Translations under genes and position numbers: made by a program | Part shown: positions 1 to 8,391 of the stretch, piece by piece | Numbering within the stretch: position 1 is the first letter of the stretch | Layout of the letters: every line of letters begins with the position of its first letter | NCBI RefSeq assembly: GCF_000711955.1 | Contig: NZ_JONR01000025.1 | Span: 30,041-94,040 of the forward strand | Direction of reading: 5' to 3' | Length of the DNA: 64,000 nucleotides | From: Nevskia soli DSM 19509 | GTDB taxonomy: Bacteria; Pseudomonadota; Gammaproteobacteria; Nevskiales; Nevskiaceae | The notes under the pieces: generated by a model | The model's input: only the letters and a program-made list of their open reading frames with translations | What the model was told of the DNA's origin: nothing | The model's database searches: none

Positions 1-872
1 GCGAGCGACATGGCCGGCAAGGCGGCACGAATCGCCGCCTCGTTCACCGGCAGCAGTGCCTGTAAAGCCGTCACCGCGGCCAGCACCCCGGCTGCATTGC
101 GGTATTGCACCTCCCCGCTCAATGCGGGCGCCGGCAAGCCAGAATAAGCAACGCTGCCACGCCAGTTCCAGCTATGGTCAGCGTTCAGCGAGAACGAGAA
201 ATCGCGGCCGGCCAGCGCCAGCGGCGCACCGATGGCAGCGGCATGATCCAGCAGCCGCCGTGGCGGTAAATCGTCGGCATATATCGCAGGCTTGCCGCCG
301 CGCATGATGCCCGCCTTCTCGAACCCGATGCTGTCGCGGTCCGGCCCCAGCCAGTCGGTGTGATCCAGGCCGATATTGGTGACCAGGGCGCAATCGGCAT
401 CGACGATGTTCACTGCGTCGAGCCGCCCGCCCAGTCCCACTTCCAGCACCTGCACGTCCAGCGCCGCTTCGTGGAACAGCCACAGCGCGGCGAGCGTGCC
501 GAATTCGAAATAAGTCAGCGGAATTTCCGCGCGCGCGACCTCGATTGCCGCAAAGGCCCGGCACAGCACCTCATCGGAAACCTCGACGCCGTCGATGGCC
601 ACGCGTTCGTTGTAGCGCAGCAGATGCGGCGAGGTGAAGCGCCCGACCTTGTACCCGGCCGCCTGATAAATACCCGCGGCAAGCGTGACGCTGGAACCCT
701 TGCCGTTGGTGCCGGCAACCGTCAGCGTGACGGTCTGCGCCGGCAACAGGCCCAGCCGCAGTGCGACCGCGCGCGTGCGGTCCAGGCCCAGTTCGATGGC
801 GTTGGGGTGGGTGCGTTCCTGGTAGGCGAGCCAGTCGGCGAGCGGGCTATTCGCTGATGGAACGGCGGTCAC
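1..872 (-). CDS. folC: Bifunctional folylpolyglutamate/dihydrofolate synthase, 3' part outside window
   Basis: FolC adds glutamate to dihydropteroate and folates with ATP in the cytoplasm. The frame is open from a GTG at 872 to the window edge (about 290 codons of an expected 420-430), so the C-terminal domain is missing here. The N-terminal Mur-ligase-type P-loop VAGTNGKGSSVT is clear, followed by GRFTSPHL and RYNERV segments typical of FolC. An in-frame TGA at 884-882 closes the frame four codons upstream, so GTG 872 is the only sensible start. It is the last gene of the trpFBA-accD-folC block and lies about 100 bp behind accD, separated by a hairpin repeat. Identification is firm; the start codon is inferred. 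Confidence 0.93.
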   Translation of the reverse strand, partial: MTAVPSANSPLADWLAYQERTHPNAIELGLDRTRAVALRLGLLPAQTVTLTVAGTNGKGSSVTLAAGIYQAAGYKVGRFTSPHLLRYNERVAIDGVEVSDEVLCRAFAAIEVARAEIPLTYFEFGTLAALWLFHEAALDVQVLEVGLGGRLDAVNIVDADCALVTNIGLDHTDWLGPDRDSIGFEKAGIMRGGKPAIYADDLPPRRLLDHAAAIGAPLALAGRDFSFSLNADHSWNWRGSVAYSGLPAPALSGEVQYRNAAGVLAAVTALQALLPVNEAAIRAALPAMSL

Positions 873-918
873 TTGCTTGTTTCAACGGCCAGAGACGAGA
901 CAACTCCAAACAAAGCCC

Positions 919-973
919 GCTTGTTTCAACAGTCCACGCCACGGATGGCGTGGTGCTTGTCATGGATGACATC
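919..973 (-). repeat. Double-hairpin intergenic repeat, copy A (3' of accD)
   Basis: Two adjacent hairpins lie directly behind the accD stop. One has an 8-bp stem (934-941 with 946-953) around a CGGA loop; the other a 5-bp stem (958-962 with 967-971) around TGGA. The flank GCTTGTTTCAACAGTC and the layout match a second copy at 37336-37390, behind leuA. A fragment of the same flank (GCTTGTTTCAAC) recurs at 875-886. In both copies the element sits at the 3' end of a minus-strand gene, so a role in termination or mRNA 3'-end protection is plausible but inferred. Confidence 0.7.
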
Positions 974-1841
974 AATGCGCAACGGCTGGTGCAAAATGCG
1001 TCAGCATCGCCAGCAAGCGATGGATCTTCTCGCGCATCTCGCGCCGGTCGACGATCATGTCGACCGCGCCTTTCTCCAGCAGGAACTCGGCGCGCTGGAA
1101 ACCTTCCGGCAGCTTCTGCCGCACCGTCTGCTCGATCACGCGCGGGCCGGCGAAGCCGATCAGGGCCTTGGGCTCGACCACGTTGATGTCGCCCAGCATC
1201 GCCAGGCTGGCGGACACGCCGCCCATGGTCGGATGCGTCATCACCGAGATGAACGGCAGGCCGCGTTCGGCCAGCTTGGCCAGGGCCGCGCTGGTCTTGG
1301 CCATCTGCATCAGCGAGAACAGCGACTCCTGCATGCGCGCGCCGCCGCTGGCGGAGAAGCACACCATGGGAATGCCGTGCTCCAGGCTGGCGTTGACGCC
1401 GCGCACGAACTTCTCGCCGACCACGCTGCCCATCGAGCCGCCCATGAAGCCGAACTCGAAGGCGGCGGTAACCAGCGGCAGGCCCATCAACTGGCCGCGC
1501 ATCACGATCAGCGCATCCTCCTCCTCGGTATCCTCGCGCGCCTCGATCAGGCGGTCGGTGTACTTGCGCGTGTCCTTGAACTTGAGCGGATCGGTGGCCC
1601 GCACCTTCGGCGCGATCTCCACCCGCGGCTCGGCGTCGAGGAAATGATTGAGCCTTGCACGCGCCGTGATGACGCGATGCGCGCCGCACTTCGGACACAC
1701 TTCCAGGGTGCGCTCCAGCTCGGCCCGGTACAGCACCGAGTGGCAGCTGTCGCACTTCATCCACAGGCCTTCCGGCACGCTCTTCTTGCGTACGCCGCCG
1801 GTCAGCAGTTTCGATCCCGAGATTTTTTCGAGCCAGCTCAT
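972..1841 (-). CDS. accD: Acetyl-CoA carboxylase carboxyltransferase subunit beta
   Basis: AccD forms with AccA the carboxyltransferase that moves CO2 from biotin-BCCP to acetyl-CoA, giving malonyl-CoA for fatty acid synthesis. The 289-aa product has the expected length. An N-terminal zinc ribbon uses C30, C33, C49 and C52 (CDSC and CPKC). The crotonase-fold core contains FEFGFMGGSMGSVVG, FSASGGARMQE and THPTMGGVSAS, all AccD hallmarks. It starts 19 bp after trpA and precedes folC, the usual gammaproteobacterial order. accA is not in the window. Identification is firm. Confidence 0.98.
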   Translation of the reverse strand: MSWLEKISGSKLLTGGVRKKSVPEGLWMKCDSCHSVLYRAELERTLEVCPKCGAHRVITARARLNHFLDAEPRVEIAPKVRATDPLKFKDTRKYTDRLIEAREDTEEEDALIVMRGQLMGLPLVTAAFEFGFMGGSMGSVVGEKFVRGVNASLEHGIPMVCFSASGGARMQESLFSLMQMAKTSAALAKLAERGLPFISVMTHPTMGGVSASLAMLGDINVVEPKALIGFAGPRVIEQTVRQKLPEGFQRAEFLLEKGAVDMIVDRREMREKIHRLLAMLTHFAPAVAH

Positions 1842-1860
1842 GGATGTGCCTACCTATAGC

Positions 1861-2667
1861 CTATAGCTTGTCGAGCGCCGCGCGAATGGCGCCCAGTTGT
1901 TGGGTCAGAAGGCCCGGCAATACCGCAGGCTCATTCTGGTGTTTTTCGATCTGCGATACCAGTGCGCTGCCCACCACCACCGCGTCGGCCACGCGGCCGA
2001 CCTTGGCGGCCGACTCGGCGTCGCGGATGCCGAAGCCCACCGCCACCGGCAACTTGGTGTGCTGGCGGATCTCGGCCAGCTTGGCCTCGACGCTGCCGAT
2101 ATCCAGCGTCGCCGCCCCGGTCACGCCCTTGAGCGAGACGTAATAGAGATAGCCGCTGGCCTGCTCGGCGATGGCGGCGATCCGCGCCGCCGAGCTGGTC
2201 GGCGCCAGCAGGAAGATGCAGTCCAGGCCTGCCGCGCGGAAGATCGGCGCGATTTCCGGCGCTTCCTCCACCGCGAGGTCCACCACCAGCACGCCGTCGA
2301 CGCCGGCCTGGCCGGCGCGCTTTGCAAATGCCTCGAAGCCGCGGGCTTCGATGGGGTTGAGATAGCCCATCAGCACCACCGGCGTGGTGTTGTTGGTGGT
2401 GCGGAATTCCGCCACCATCTCCAGCACCTGCCACAGGCTGGTGCCGTGGACCAGGGCCCGCTCACAGGCCAGCTGGATCACCGGGCCATCGGCCATCGGG
2501 TCGGAGAACGGCACGCCGACTTCGATCACGTCCGCCCCGCCCTTCACCAGCGCATGCATCAGCGCCACGGTGTGCTTCGGATGCGGATCGCCCGCGGTGA
2601 TGTACGGCACCAGCGCCTTGCGGCCGCCCGCCCTCAAAGAATCAAACACACCTTTAATTCGGCTCAT
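1861..2667 (-). CDS. trpA: Tryptophan synthase alpha subunit
   Basis: TrpA cleaves indole-3-glycerol phosphate to indole and glyceraldehyde 3-phosphate; indole passes through a tunnel to TrpB. The 268-aa protein is full length. The two catalytic acids fall at the canonical positions: E49 in DVIEVGVPF and D60 in PMADGP. The phosphate-binding VGFGIR motif is near residue 210. Only 2 bp separate it from trpB upstream, which indicates translational coupling of the two subunits. accD follows after 19 bp. Confidence 0.98.
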   Translation of the reverse strand: MSRIKGVFDSLRAGGRKALVPYITAGDPHPKHTVALMHALVKGGADVIEVGVPFSDPMADGPVIQLACERALVHGTSLWQVLEMVAEFRTTNNTTPVVLMGYLNPIEARGFEAFAKRAGQAGVDGVLVVDLAVEEAPEIAPIFRAAGLDCIFLLAPTSSAARIAAIAEQASGYLYYVSLKGVTGAATLDIGSVEAKLAEIRQHTKLPVAVGFGIRDAESAAKVGRVADAVVVGSALVSQIEKHQNEPAVLPGLLTQQLGAIRAALDKL

Positions 2668-2669
2668 GC

Positions 2670-3875
2670 TTATTTCAACAACTCGATGCCTTCGCGCTTG
2701 GCGATGGTGAAGATGTCCTTGTCGCCGCGGCCGGAAATGTTGATCACCATGGCCTCGTCGCGCCGCATCTGCGGCGCCAGTTTCTTGCCGTAAGCCACCG
2801 CATGCGCCGATTCCAGCGCGGGAATGATGCCTTCGATACGGGTCAGCTCATGGAACGCGGCCAGCGCCTCGTCATCGGTGACGGAGACATAGCTGACGCG
2901 CCCGCTGTCCTTGAGCCAGGAATGTTCCGGGCCCACGCCGGGATAATCCAGGCCGGCGGAGATCGAGTGCGTGCCGAGGATCTGCCCGTTCTCGTCTTCC
3001 ATGATGTAGGTGCGGTTGCCATGCAACACGCCAGGCTTGCCGGCGGATAGCGGCGCTGCGTGCTGTCCGGTGGCAATGCCGAGGCCGCCGGCCTCGACGC
3101 CGTACATCTTCACCGAGGGGTACGACAGCAGCGGATGGAACAGGCCGATGGCGTTGGAGCCGCCGCCGACGCAAGCCACCAGCGCATCCGGCAGGCGGCC
3201 GAACAGGTCCTGCGACTGCTTGATCACTTCGCGGCCGACTACCGCATTGAAATCGCGCACCAGCATCGGATACGGATGCGGCCCGGCCACGGTGCCGATG
3301 ATGTAGAAGGTGTCGTCGACGTTGGTGACCCAGTCGCGCAGGGCCTCGTTCATCGCATCCTTCAGGGTCCGCGTGCCGCTGGTCACCGGCCGCACTTCGG
3401 CGCCGAGCAGCTTCATGCGGTAGACATTGGGCGATTGCCGCTCGATGTCGTCCGAACCCATGAATACCACGCACTTCAGGCCCAGCCGCGCCGCCACGGT
3501 GGCGCTGGCCACGCCGTGCTGGCCGGCGCCGGTTTCGGCGATGATGCGGGTCTTGCCCAGGTGCTTGGCCAGCAGCGCCTGGCCGACGGTGTTGTTGATC
3601 TTGTGCGCGCCGGTGTGATTCAGGTCCTCGCGCTTGAGGTAGATCTGCGCCCCGCCCCAGATCTTCGTCAGCCGCTCCGCCGGATACAGCGGCGAGGGAC
3701 GGCCCACATAATAGGCGAGATCCCGGTCCAGTTCGGCACGAAACGCGCTGTCGGTCTTGAGGCGGTTGTACGCCTCTTCGAGCTGGCGCAGCGGTTCCAT
3801 CAGGGTTTCCGCGACGAAGCGGCCGCCGTAAGGGCCGAAGTGGCCGCGGGCGTCAGGCAGATTCTGGTTGCTCAT
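2670..3875 (-). CDS. trpB: Tryptophan synthase beta subunit
   Basis: TrpB is the PLP enzyme that condenses indole and serine to tryptophan. The 401-aa product contains the PLP lysine in HTGAHKINNT (K92 from this start) and the cofactor phosphate loop GGGSNAIG. FGPYGGRFVAETLMEPL at the N-terminus is also typical. ATG 3875 is chosen; a TTG one codon upstream in frame is less likely. trpF ends 24 bp upstream and trpA follows after 2 bp. Confidence 0.98.
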   Translation of the reverse strand: MSNQNLPDARGHFGPYGGRFVAETLMEPLRQLEEAYNRLKTDSAFRAELDRDLAYYVGRPSPLYPAERLTKIWGGAQIYLKREDLNHTGAHKINNTVGQALLAKHLGKTRIIAETGAGQHGVASATVAARLGLKCVVFMGSDDIERQSPNVYRMKLLGAEVRPVTSGTRTLKDAMNEALRDWVTNVDDTFYIIGTVAGPHPYPMLVRDFNAVVGREVIKQSQDLFGRLPDALVACVGGGSNAIGLFHPLLSYPSVKMYGVEAGGLGIATGQHAAPLSAGKPGVLHGNRTYIMEDENGQILGTHSISAGLDYPGVGPEHSWLKDSGRVSYVSVTDDEALAAFHELTRIEGIIPALESAHAVAYGKKLAPQMRRDEAMVINISGRGDKDIFTIAKREGIELLK

Positions 3876-3899
3876 CAAGTACTTGCTTAGCAGTTGCCA

Positions 3900-4535
3900 T
3901 CAGGTGTCGGCGTCACGGACGTGGCGCACGAAGGCCTCCATTTTGCCCGAATCCTTGATTCCCGGCTTGGATTCGATGCCGCTGCTCACATCCACCGCAT
4001 AGGGACGCGCCGTGCGGATGGCGGCGGCGACGTTTTCCGGATTCAGGCCGCCGGCCACGATCAGGGGAATCCGCACGCCTGCGGCGATTTCGGCCCAGTC
4101 GAAGGTCTTGCCCTGGCCGCCCATTTCACCGGGGGCGTGACCGTCGAGCAGCAGGGCCGCCGCATCGGCATAGTCCGCCGCGATCTCCGCCAGCGGCCGA
4201 TGCGATCCGCGCATGGCGACCGCCTTCAGGTACGGCAGGCCGAAACTGCCGCAAAACTGCGCCGTTTCCTCGCCGTGGAACTGCAGGAAGTGCGGCCGCA
4301 CCGCGTCGACGGTTTCCCAGACCTTGTCGCTGTCCGGGTTCTGCAACAGCGTCACCACCGAAAGCAGCGGCGGCAACCTGTCGCGGATCGCTGCGGCGGC
4401 ATCCAGCGTCAGGCAACGCGGGCTGCCCGGCACGAAGATGAAGCCGAGGGCATCAACACCCAGTGCGGCGGCGGCCAGGGCATCCTCGGCCCGGGTGATG
4501 CCGCAGAACTTGATGCGGGTGCGCAGTTGCTTCAT
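3900..4535 (-). CDS. trpF: Phosphoribosylanthranilate isomerase
   Basis: TrpF carries out the Amadori isomerisation of phosphoribosylanthranilate to CdRP in tryptophan synthesis. This is a single-domain 211-aa form, not fused to TrpC. The catalytic cysteine is C11 in IKFCGIT and the catalytic aspartate D131 in LLLDGHAPG. The C-terminal phosphate-binding AGGLNPENV and VDVSSGIE motifs are intact. It lies between truA (37 bp upstream) and trpB. No tryptophan leader peptide or attenuator is visible in front of it, so the genes probably rely on the longer fimV-truA transcript or on an unseen promoter. Confidence 0.97.
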   Translation of the reverse strand: MKQLRTRIKFCGITRAEDALAAAALGVDALGFIFVPGSPRCLTLDAAAAIRDRLPPLLSVVTLLQNPDSDKVWETVDAVRPHFLQFHGEETAQFCGSFGLPYLKAVAMRGSHRPLAEIAADYADAAALLLDGHAPGEMGGQGKTFDWAEIAAGVRIPLIVAGGLNPENVAAAIRTARPYAVDVSSGIESKPGIKDSGKMEAFVRHVRDADT

Positions 4536-4572
4536 GCGGGGATTATCCCACGGACGGCTGCCGTTTCCCGGA

Positions 4573-5370
4573 TCACGCCGGAAACCAGGCCTTGGCCGGT
4601 CCCGGCAATCCGAAGCGTTCGGGATATTCAGGCCCCATGAAGTACAGGCCCTGCCCCGGCGCCGTCATGCCCGCCTTGCTGCGGTCGCGGCCTTCCAGCA
4701 CTTCGCCGGCCCAGGATTCAGGGCGGCGCGATTGCCCGATCTCCAGCAGCACGCCCATGATGTTGCGCACCATGTGATGCAGGAAGGCGTTGGCGCGAAT
4801 GTCCATCACCACGAAATCACCGCTGCGGAAGACCGTGATCGACTCCACATTGCGCATCGGCGTCGAGGACTGGCATTCGGCCGCCCGGTAGGCGGAAAAA
4901 TCGCGTTCGCCGAGCAGGGCCTGCGCGGCGCGGTGCATGGCCGCTGCATCCAGTTGCGGCGTGATCCAGGACACGCGCTCCGCCAGCAGGGCCGAACGGG
5001 CGCGATGGTTGAGGATGACGTAGCGGTAGCTGCGCATGAAGGCGCTGTGCCGCGCGCTGAAGTCGGACGGCACTTCCTGCACCCAGCGCACGCTGATGTC
5101 CGGCGGCAGGCGAGAATTGGTGCCGAGTACCCAGGCATAGACGCTGCGCTGCGCGGCCGAGTCGAAATGCACCACCTGGCCGCAGGCATGCACCCCGGCG
5201 TCGGTGCGTCCCGCCGCCTGGGTGCGCAGCGAATGATCAGCGACGGAGGACAGCGCCGCTTCCAGTTCGGCCTGCACGCTGGCGCGGTCCTGCTGCGCCT
5301 GCCAGCCGCCGTAGTTGCCGCCGAGATACTCGATCCCGGCGGCCCAGCGCTTCGATACGTCTTCGGTCAG
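4573..5370 (-). CDS. truA: tRNA pseudouridine(38-40) synthase, probable CTG start
   Basis: TruA converts U38-U40 of tRNA anticodon stems to pseudouridine. The catalytic aspartate is in GRTDAGVHA (D57 here), and C-terminal AFLHHMVRNIMG is typical of the family. The conserved N-terminal motif, here GIEYLGGNYGGWQ, is encoded upstream of the first usual start codon (GTG 5277), so that GTG cannot be the true start. In the same frame the only codons between it and the TAA of fimV (5379-5377) that could start are rare ones. CTG at 5370-5368 gives 265 aa, the normal TruA length, with AAGG just upstream. truA and fimV share one reading frame, separated only by that TAA. Function is firm; the start is inferred. 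Confidence 0.9.
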   Translation of the reverse strand: MTEDVSKRWAAGIEYLGGNYGGWQAQQDRASVQAELEAALSSVADHSLRTQAAGRTDAGVHACGQVVHFDSAAQRSVYAWVLGTNSRLPPDISVRWVQEVPSDFSARHSAFMRSYRYVILNHRARSALLAERVSWITPQLDAAAMHRAAQALLGERDFSAYRAAECQSSTPMRNVESITVFRSGDFVVMDIRANAFLHHMVRNIMGVLLEIGQSRRPESWAGEVLEGRDRSKAGMTAPGQGLYFMGPEYPERFGLPGPAKAWFPA

Positions 5371-5376
5371 CGGACC

Positions 5377-7983
5377 TTATGCGGACAGGCGCTTGATCAG
5401 CGCTTCCGCCTCCCCTTTCTGTGCGGCGTTGCCGGTGCTCAGGACTTCGCCGAGCAGGCCGCGCGCCGCCTCGTTGTCGCCCATGTCGGCATAGACGCGG
5501 GCCAGGTCGAGCTTGGTACCGATCTCGTCGCCGCTGGAGACGTGGCCGATGCTGCCGCCCGCCGGCTTGCTCAAATCGAGCTCGTCGAGATTGAATTCGA
5601 CCGTGCCTTCGGTTCCTGCGGGATGCGGCGGCTCGCTGCTGAAATCGAAGTGGCTGAGGTCGAAATCTGGGCTTTCCGACGCTTCGTGGACTGGCGGTGC
5701 GGGCGTGGCCGGTGCGGCCTTGCTCAGCTCGGCATCCAGATCGAAGTCGATGACATTGCCCGCCGAAGCGGCCGGGGGGCTCGACGTCGTGCCCAGCACC
5801 TGCGCCGGCGCGGGGCCGATGCTGTCGCCGAGGCTGAGATCGATATCCGGTGCCGGTGCCGGTGCATTGCCGTCGCTCTTGAACAGGGACGAATCCGGGC
5901 ACAGCTGGCGCCCCATGATGGCGATCTTCTGCCAATCCGAAGCACTGATCTGGTTGTGCAGGGACTCCGCGGTTTCCTGGAATTCCATCGGCTTGCCGCC
6001 GGCAAAATAGGTCTCCGCGAGCTTCAGGCGCAGATCCTGGCGTTGCGGCTCCTTGACCAGGGCCTGTTTCAGCAGTGAAGCGGCCTCGTCATAGAGACCG
6101 TAGGCCAGATGGAAATCGGCTTCGGACAGCGGATCGTTGGCGTCGAGGTTGACCGACAGCGTCTGCGCCTCGAACTGCGAAGTCAGGTCGAAATCGACAT
6201 CGCCGCCACCCACCGGTGCCGCCTTGCTCTGGGCGGTCTTCTCGAACGACGGGACCGGCAGCAGGGTATCCGCCATCTTCACCTGGGCGGTGTCTTCCAG
6301 TGAGGTCTTGGCCAGCGGTGGTTCGCTCAGCGGTGCACCACTGACGGCCGCTTGCACCGCTGCGGGCCGATCCTCGGCCACCGCCGTGGTGTCGCCCAGC
6401 TGGGAGGTCTGCGGCTTGGGCGGCAACGGCGGCGGCACGGGAGCCGCGGCCTTCTTCGGTGGTGCCGCCGCAGCAGACTTGGAACTCAACAGCGGCGTCT
6501 TCGGCGCCGGTGCCTTGGCGCGGAAATCGGGGGTGTTGTCCTTGCGGCGGCGGAAGATGAACCAGCCCATGACGGCGATCAGCAGGACCACGACTCCAGC
6601 CAGCTCCATCTGCGTCGAGGAATCCTCGAACAGACCGGGCGGCGGCGGAGGCGGCGGCAGCACCTTCTTCTTCGGCGGCTCGGCAGCGGCTGCCGGAGCG
6701 GCATCCGCAGGCGGTGCGGCGGCAGCAGGTGGCGTCTGCGCGGCGGGGGCTGCCTGGGCCGGAGTCGCGGCCTGAGGCGCCGGTTCTGGAGCGGACGCGG
6801 CCGGTGTGGAGGGCGGAGTGGCCGGAATGTTGGAGATGGGAGCCGGCTCGGGCTTGGAAGCTACCGGTGCCGGAGGCGGCGGGGCGACAGGCGCTACAGC
6901 CGCTGGCGCCGCAGGTTCGGGCTTTGCTTCAACAACAGGCTTTGCGGGCTTGGTGTGGAGCGGCTTGGGCTTCTCGGTCTTGGCCGGAGCCGGAGTTGCC
7001 GCCGCAGCGGCGGCAACCGACTCGGAATTTTTTTTTATGCTGGCCGGACGCGTGCCGTGGCGCCAGGCATCCACCGTGGTCTTGGCTTGCGCCGCGGAAG
7101 ACTCCTGCATTTCGGCCAGGCTCGGCACCTGCAGGGTGCGCCCCTTGAGCAGGCCGTTGAAGCTGCCCTTGTCGAAGGCCTGCGGATTGGTGCGGTAGAT
7201 GGCCAGCAGCACCTGGTCCATCGAAACCTGGGGACCCGGGCGCAGCTTGGTGGCGATGCTCCAGAAGGTTTCCTGCGGCGCGATCGGGCCGTAGGTGCCG
7301 GCGCTGCCGGAACCGGATGTGGCTGCCGGAGCCGGCAGCGGTTCAGGCGCGGGCGCAGGGGCTACAGCCGTTTCAGCCGGCGCTGCTGCCACGGGTTCGG
7401 CCGGAGCCGGCTTGGCAGCCTTGGGGGCTTTGCCCTTGCCATGCTTATGAATATCAGCCGGACCCTGAGGCAACGTTGCCAGAGCCGCCGCTTCCGCCGG
7501 CGCCATCTGGTGCTGCGCGGGAGCAGACTGCACCTGCATCACCGGCGCGGGCGGCGGTGTGTAAGCGGCAGCCGGGGCGGAACTGTCCGCCATGCTCGGC
7601 GGATCCAGCAGCACGGTGTATTCGCGCAGCAGCTTGCCGTCGGGCGAGCGGGCTTCGACGATGAAATTGAGGAAGGGCTCGCGCGCGATCTGGTCGCTGC
7701 TGATGGTGACGCGGGCGCCGCCCGCCACTTCGTCGATGGTGAATTTCAGCGAGGACAGGTAATCGGAGCGCTCGATGCCGGCCCGGTTGAATTCATCCGG
7801 GGTGCCCAGCCTCACCGAGAGGGAATCCAGCTGCGCCGAGGATGCCCCCAGCACCGCAATGGTGGCGGAGAAAGGCTGGTTCAACTTGGATTTGACGTTG
7901 ATATCGCCAAGGCCGAGCGCAAACGCCTGCGACGCCCAAAGGGCGCAGGCGACCACGGTAAGTCGGGCCAGCATTCGCAACAT
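5377..7983 (-). CDS. fimV: FimV/HubP-type polar scaffold protein
   Basis: FimV/HubP proteins bind peptidoglycan and organise the cell pole, type IV pili and twitching. The 868-aa product has a signal peptide (residues 1-22, ending QAFA), the FimV N-terminal domain (about 23-140, LGDINVKSKLNQPFSATI), a LysM-like module (about 228-286), a long Ala/Pro/Lys linker, one membrane helix near 458-478 followed by RRRK, an acidic cytoplasmic region with TPR-like repeats (about 610-690) and the conserved C-terminal FimV domain (about 815-868). Compositional bias in the linker explains long antisense frames over this gene. A nine-T run at about 7029-7037 lies inside the linker. truA follows immediately in the same frame. 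Confidence 0.92.
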   Translation of the reverse strand: MLRMLARLTVVACALWASQAFALGLGDINVKSKLNQPFSATIAVLGASSAQLDSLSVRLGTPDEFNRAGIERSDYLSSLKFTIDEVAGGARVTISSDQIAREPFLNFIVEARSPDGKLLREYTVLLDPPSMADSSAPAAAYTPPPAPVMQVQSAPAQHQMAPAEAAALATLPQGPADIHKHGKGKAPKAAKPAPAEPVAAAPAETAVAPAPAPEPLPAPAATSGSGSAGTYGPIAPQETFWSIATKLRPGPQVSMDQVLLAIYRTNPQAFDKGSFNGLLKGRTLQVPSLAEMQESSAAQAKTTVDAWRHGTRPASIKKNSESVAAAAAATPAPAKTEKPKPLHTKPAKPVVEAKPEPAAPAAVAPVAPPPPAPVASKPEPAPISNIPATPPSTPAASAPEPAPQAATPAQAAPAAQTPPAAAAPPADAAPAAAAEPPKKKVLPPPPPPPGLFEDSSTQMELAGVVVLLIAVMGWFIFRRRKDNTPDFRAKAPAPKTPLLSSKSAAAAPPKKAAAPVPPPLPPKPQTSQLGDTTAVAEDRPAAVQAAVSGAPLSEPPLAKTSLEDTAQVKMADTLLPVPSFEKTAQSKAAPVGGGDVDFDLTSQFEAQTLSVNLDANDPLSEADFHLAYGLYDEAASLLKQALVKEPQRQDLRLKLAETYFAGGKPMEFQETAESLHNQISASDWQKIAIMGRQLCPDSSLFKSDGNAPAPAPDIDLSLGDSIGPAPAQVLGTTSSPPAASAGNVIDFDLDAELSKAAPATPAPPVHEASESPDFDLSHFDFSSEPPHPAGTEGTVEFNLDELDLSKPAGGSIGHVSSGDEIGTKLDLARVYADMGDNEAARGLLGEVLSTGNAAQKGEAEALIKRLSA

Positions 7984-8060
7984 ACACTTTCTCCCTAAAG
8001 GCTGTTGCCTATCCCCACGGGCCCGCTCGGGGGCACGCGCTCAGCATTAGATTGTAAGCC

Positions 8061-8330
8061 TTAGAGCCTATAACCCGATGAATCGCGCCTGCGACGGCGG
8101 TCATTTTTGCGCAGTGCAAGTCGGACAGAGCGCGGCATGGTCATCCCATGCAAGCTCTGGCCGGCGCAGCAATGCGCAAAAATGGCCCCGTCCCGAAGGG
8201 TTGCGTCCAAAATCGCGCCATGCTGCGTTGTCAGACTGAGCCATGGAATCACCATGGCTCAGTCCTCCGCCTTGCCTGACGCGATTTTGGACTGCAACGC
8301 AGGCGTGATTCATCGGGTTATAGGCTCTAA
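8061..8330. repeat. 270-bp nested palindrome (MITE-like) between fimV and asd
   Basis: The outer arms, 8061-8093 and 8298-8330, are inverted repeats matching at 32 of 33 positions (ends TTAGAGCC and GGCTCTAA). Inside lie two further hairpin domains. The first pairs 8103-8117 with 8169-8183 (14 of 15) and has inner GCATGG/CCATGC and CAGAGC/GCTCTG arms. The second pairs about 8200-8216 with 8281-8298 and holds a perfect 13-bp hairpin (8234-8246 with 8252-8264, loop AATCA). The overall fold is a closed three-way junction. No protein in it looks real, and no target-site duplication is evident. It fills most of the 408-bp gap between fimV and asd. A non-autonomous mobile element is the likeliest reading. 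Confidence 0.8.
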
Positions 8331-8391
8331 CCCACTTTATACCCCACAATCCCTAAAGAACCAAGGGCTTCGGCCTGAAAACTAAGCCAGA

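Noticed and set aside
4573..5277. truA starting at GTG 5277
   Set aside because: It would remove the conserved N-terminal motif that precedes it in frame.
4213..6078. A 621-codon plus-strand frame opposite trpF, truA and fimV
   Set aside because: Antisense shadow without family motifs; the opposite genes are certain.
8101..8385. Short frames inside the nested palindrome
   Set aside because: They arise in both strands because the sequence is palindromic; no ribosome site or family.
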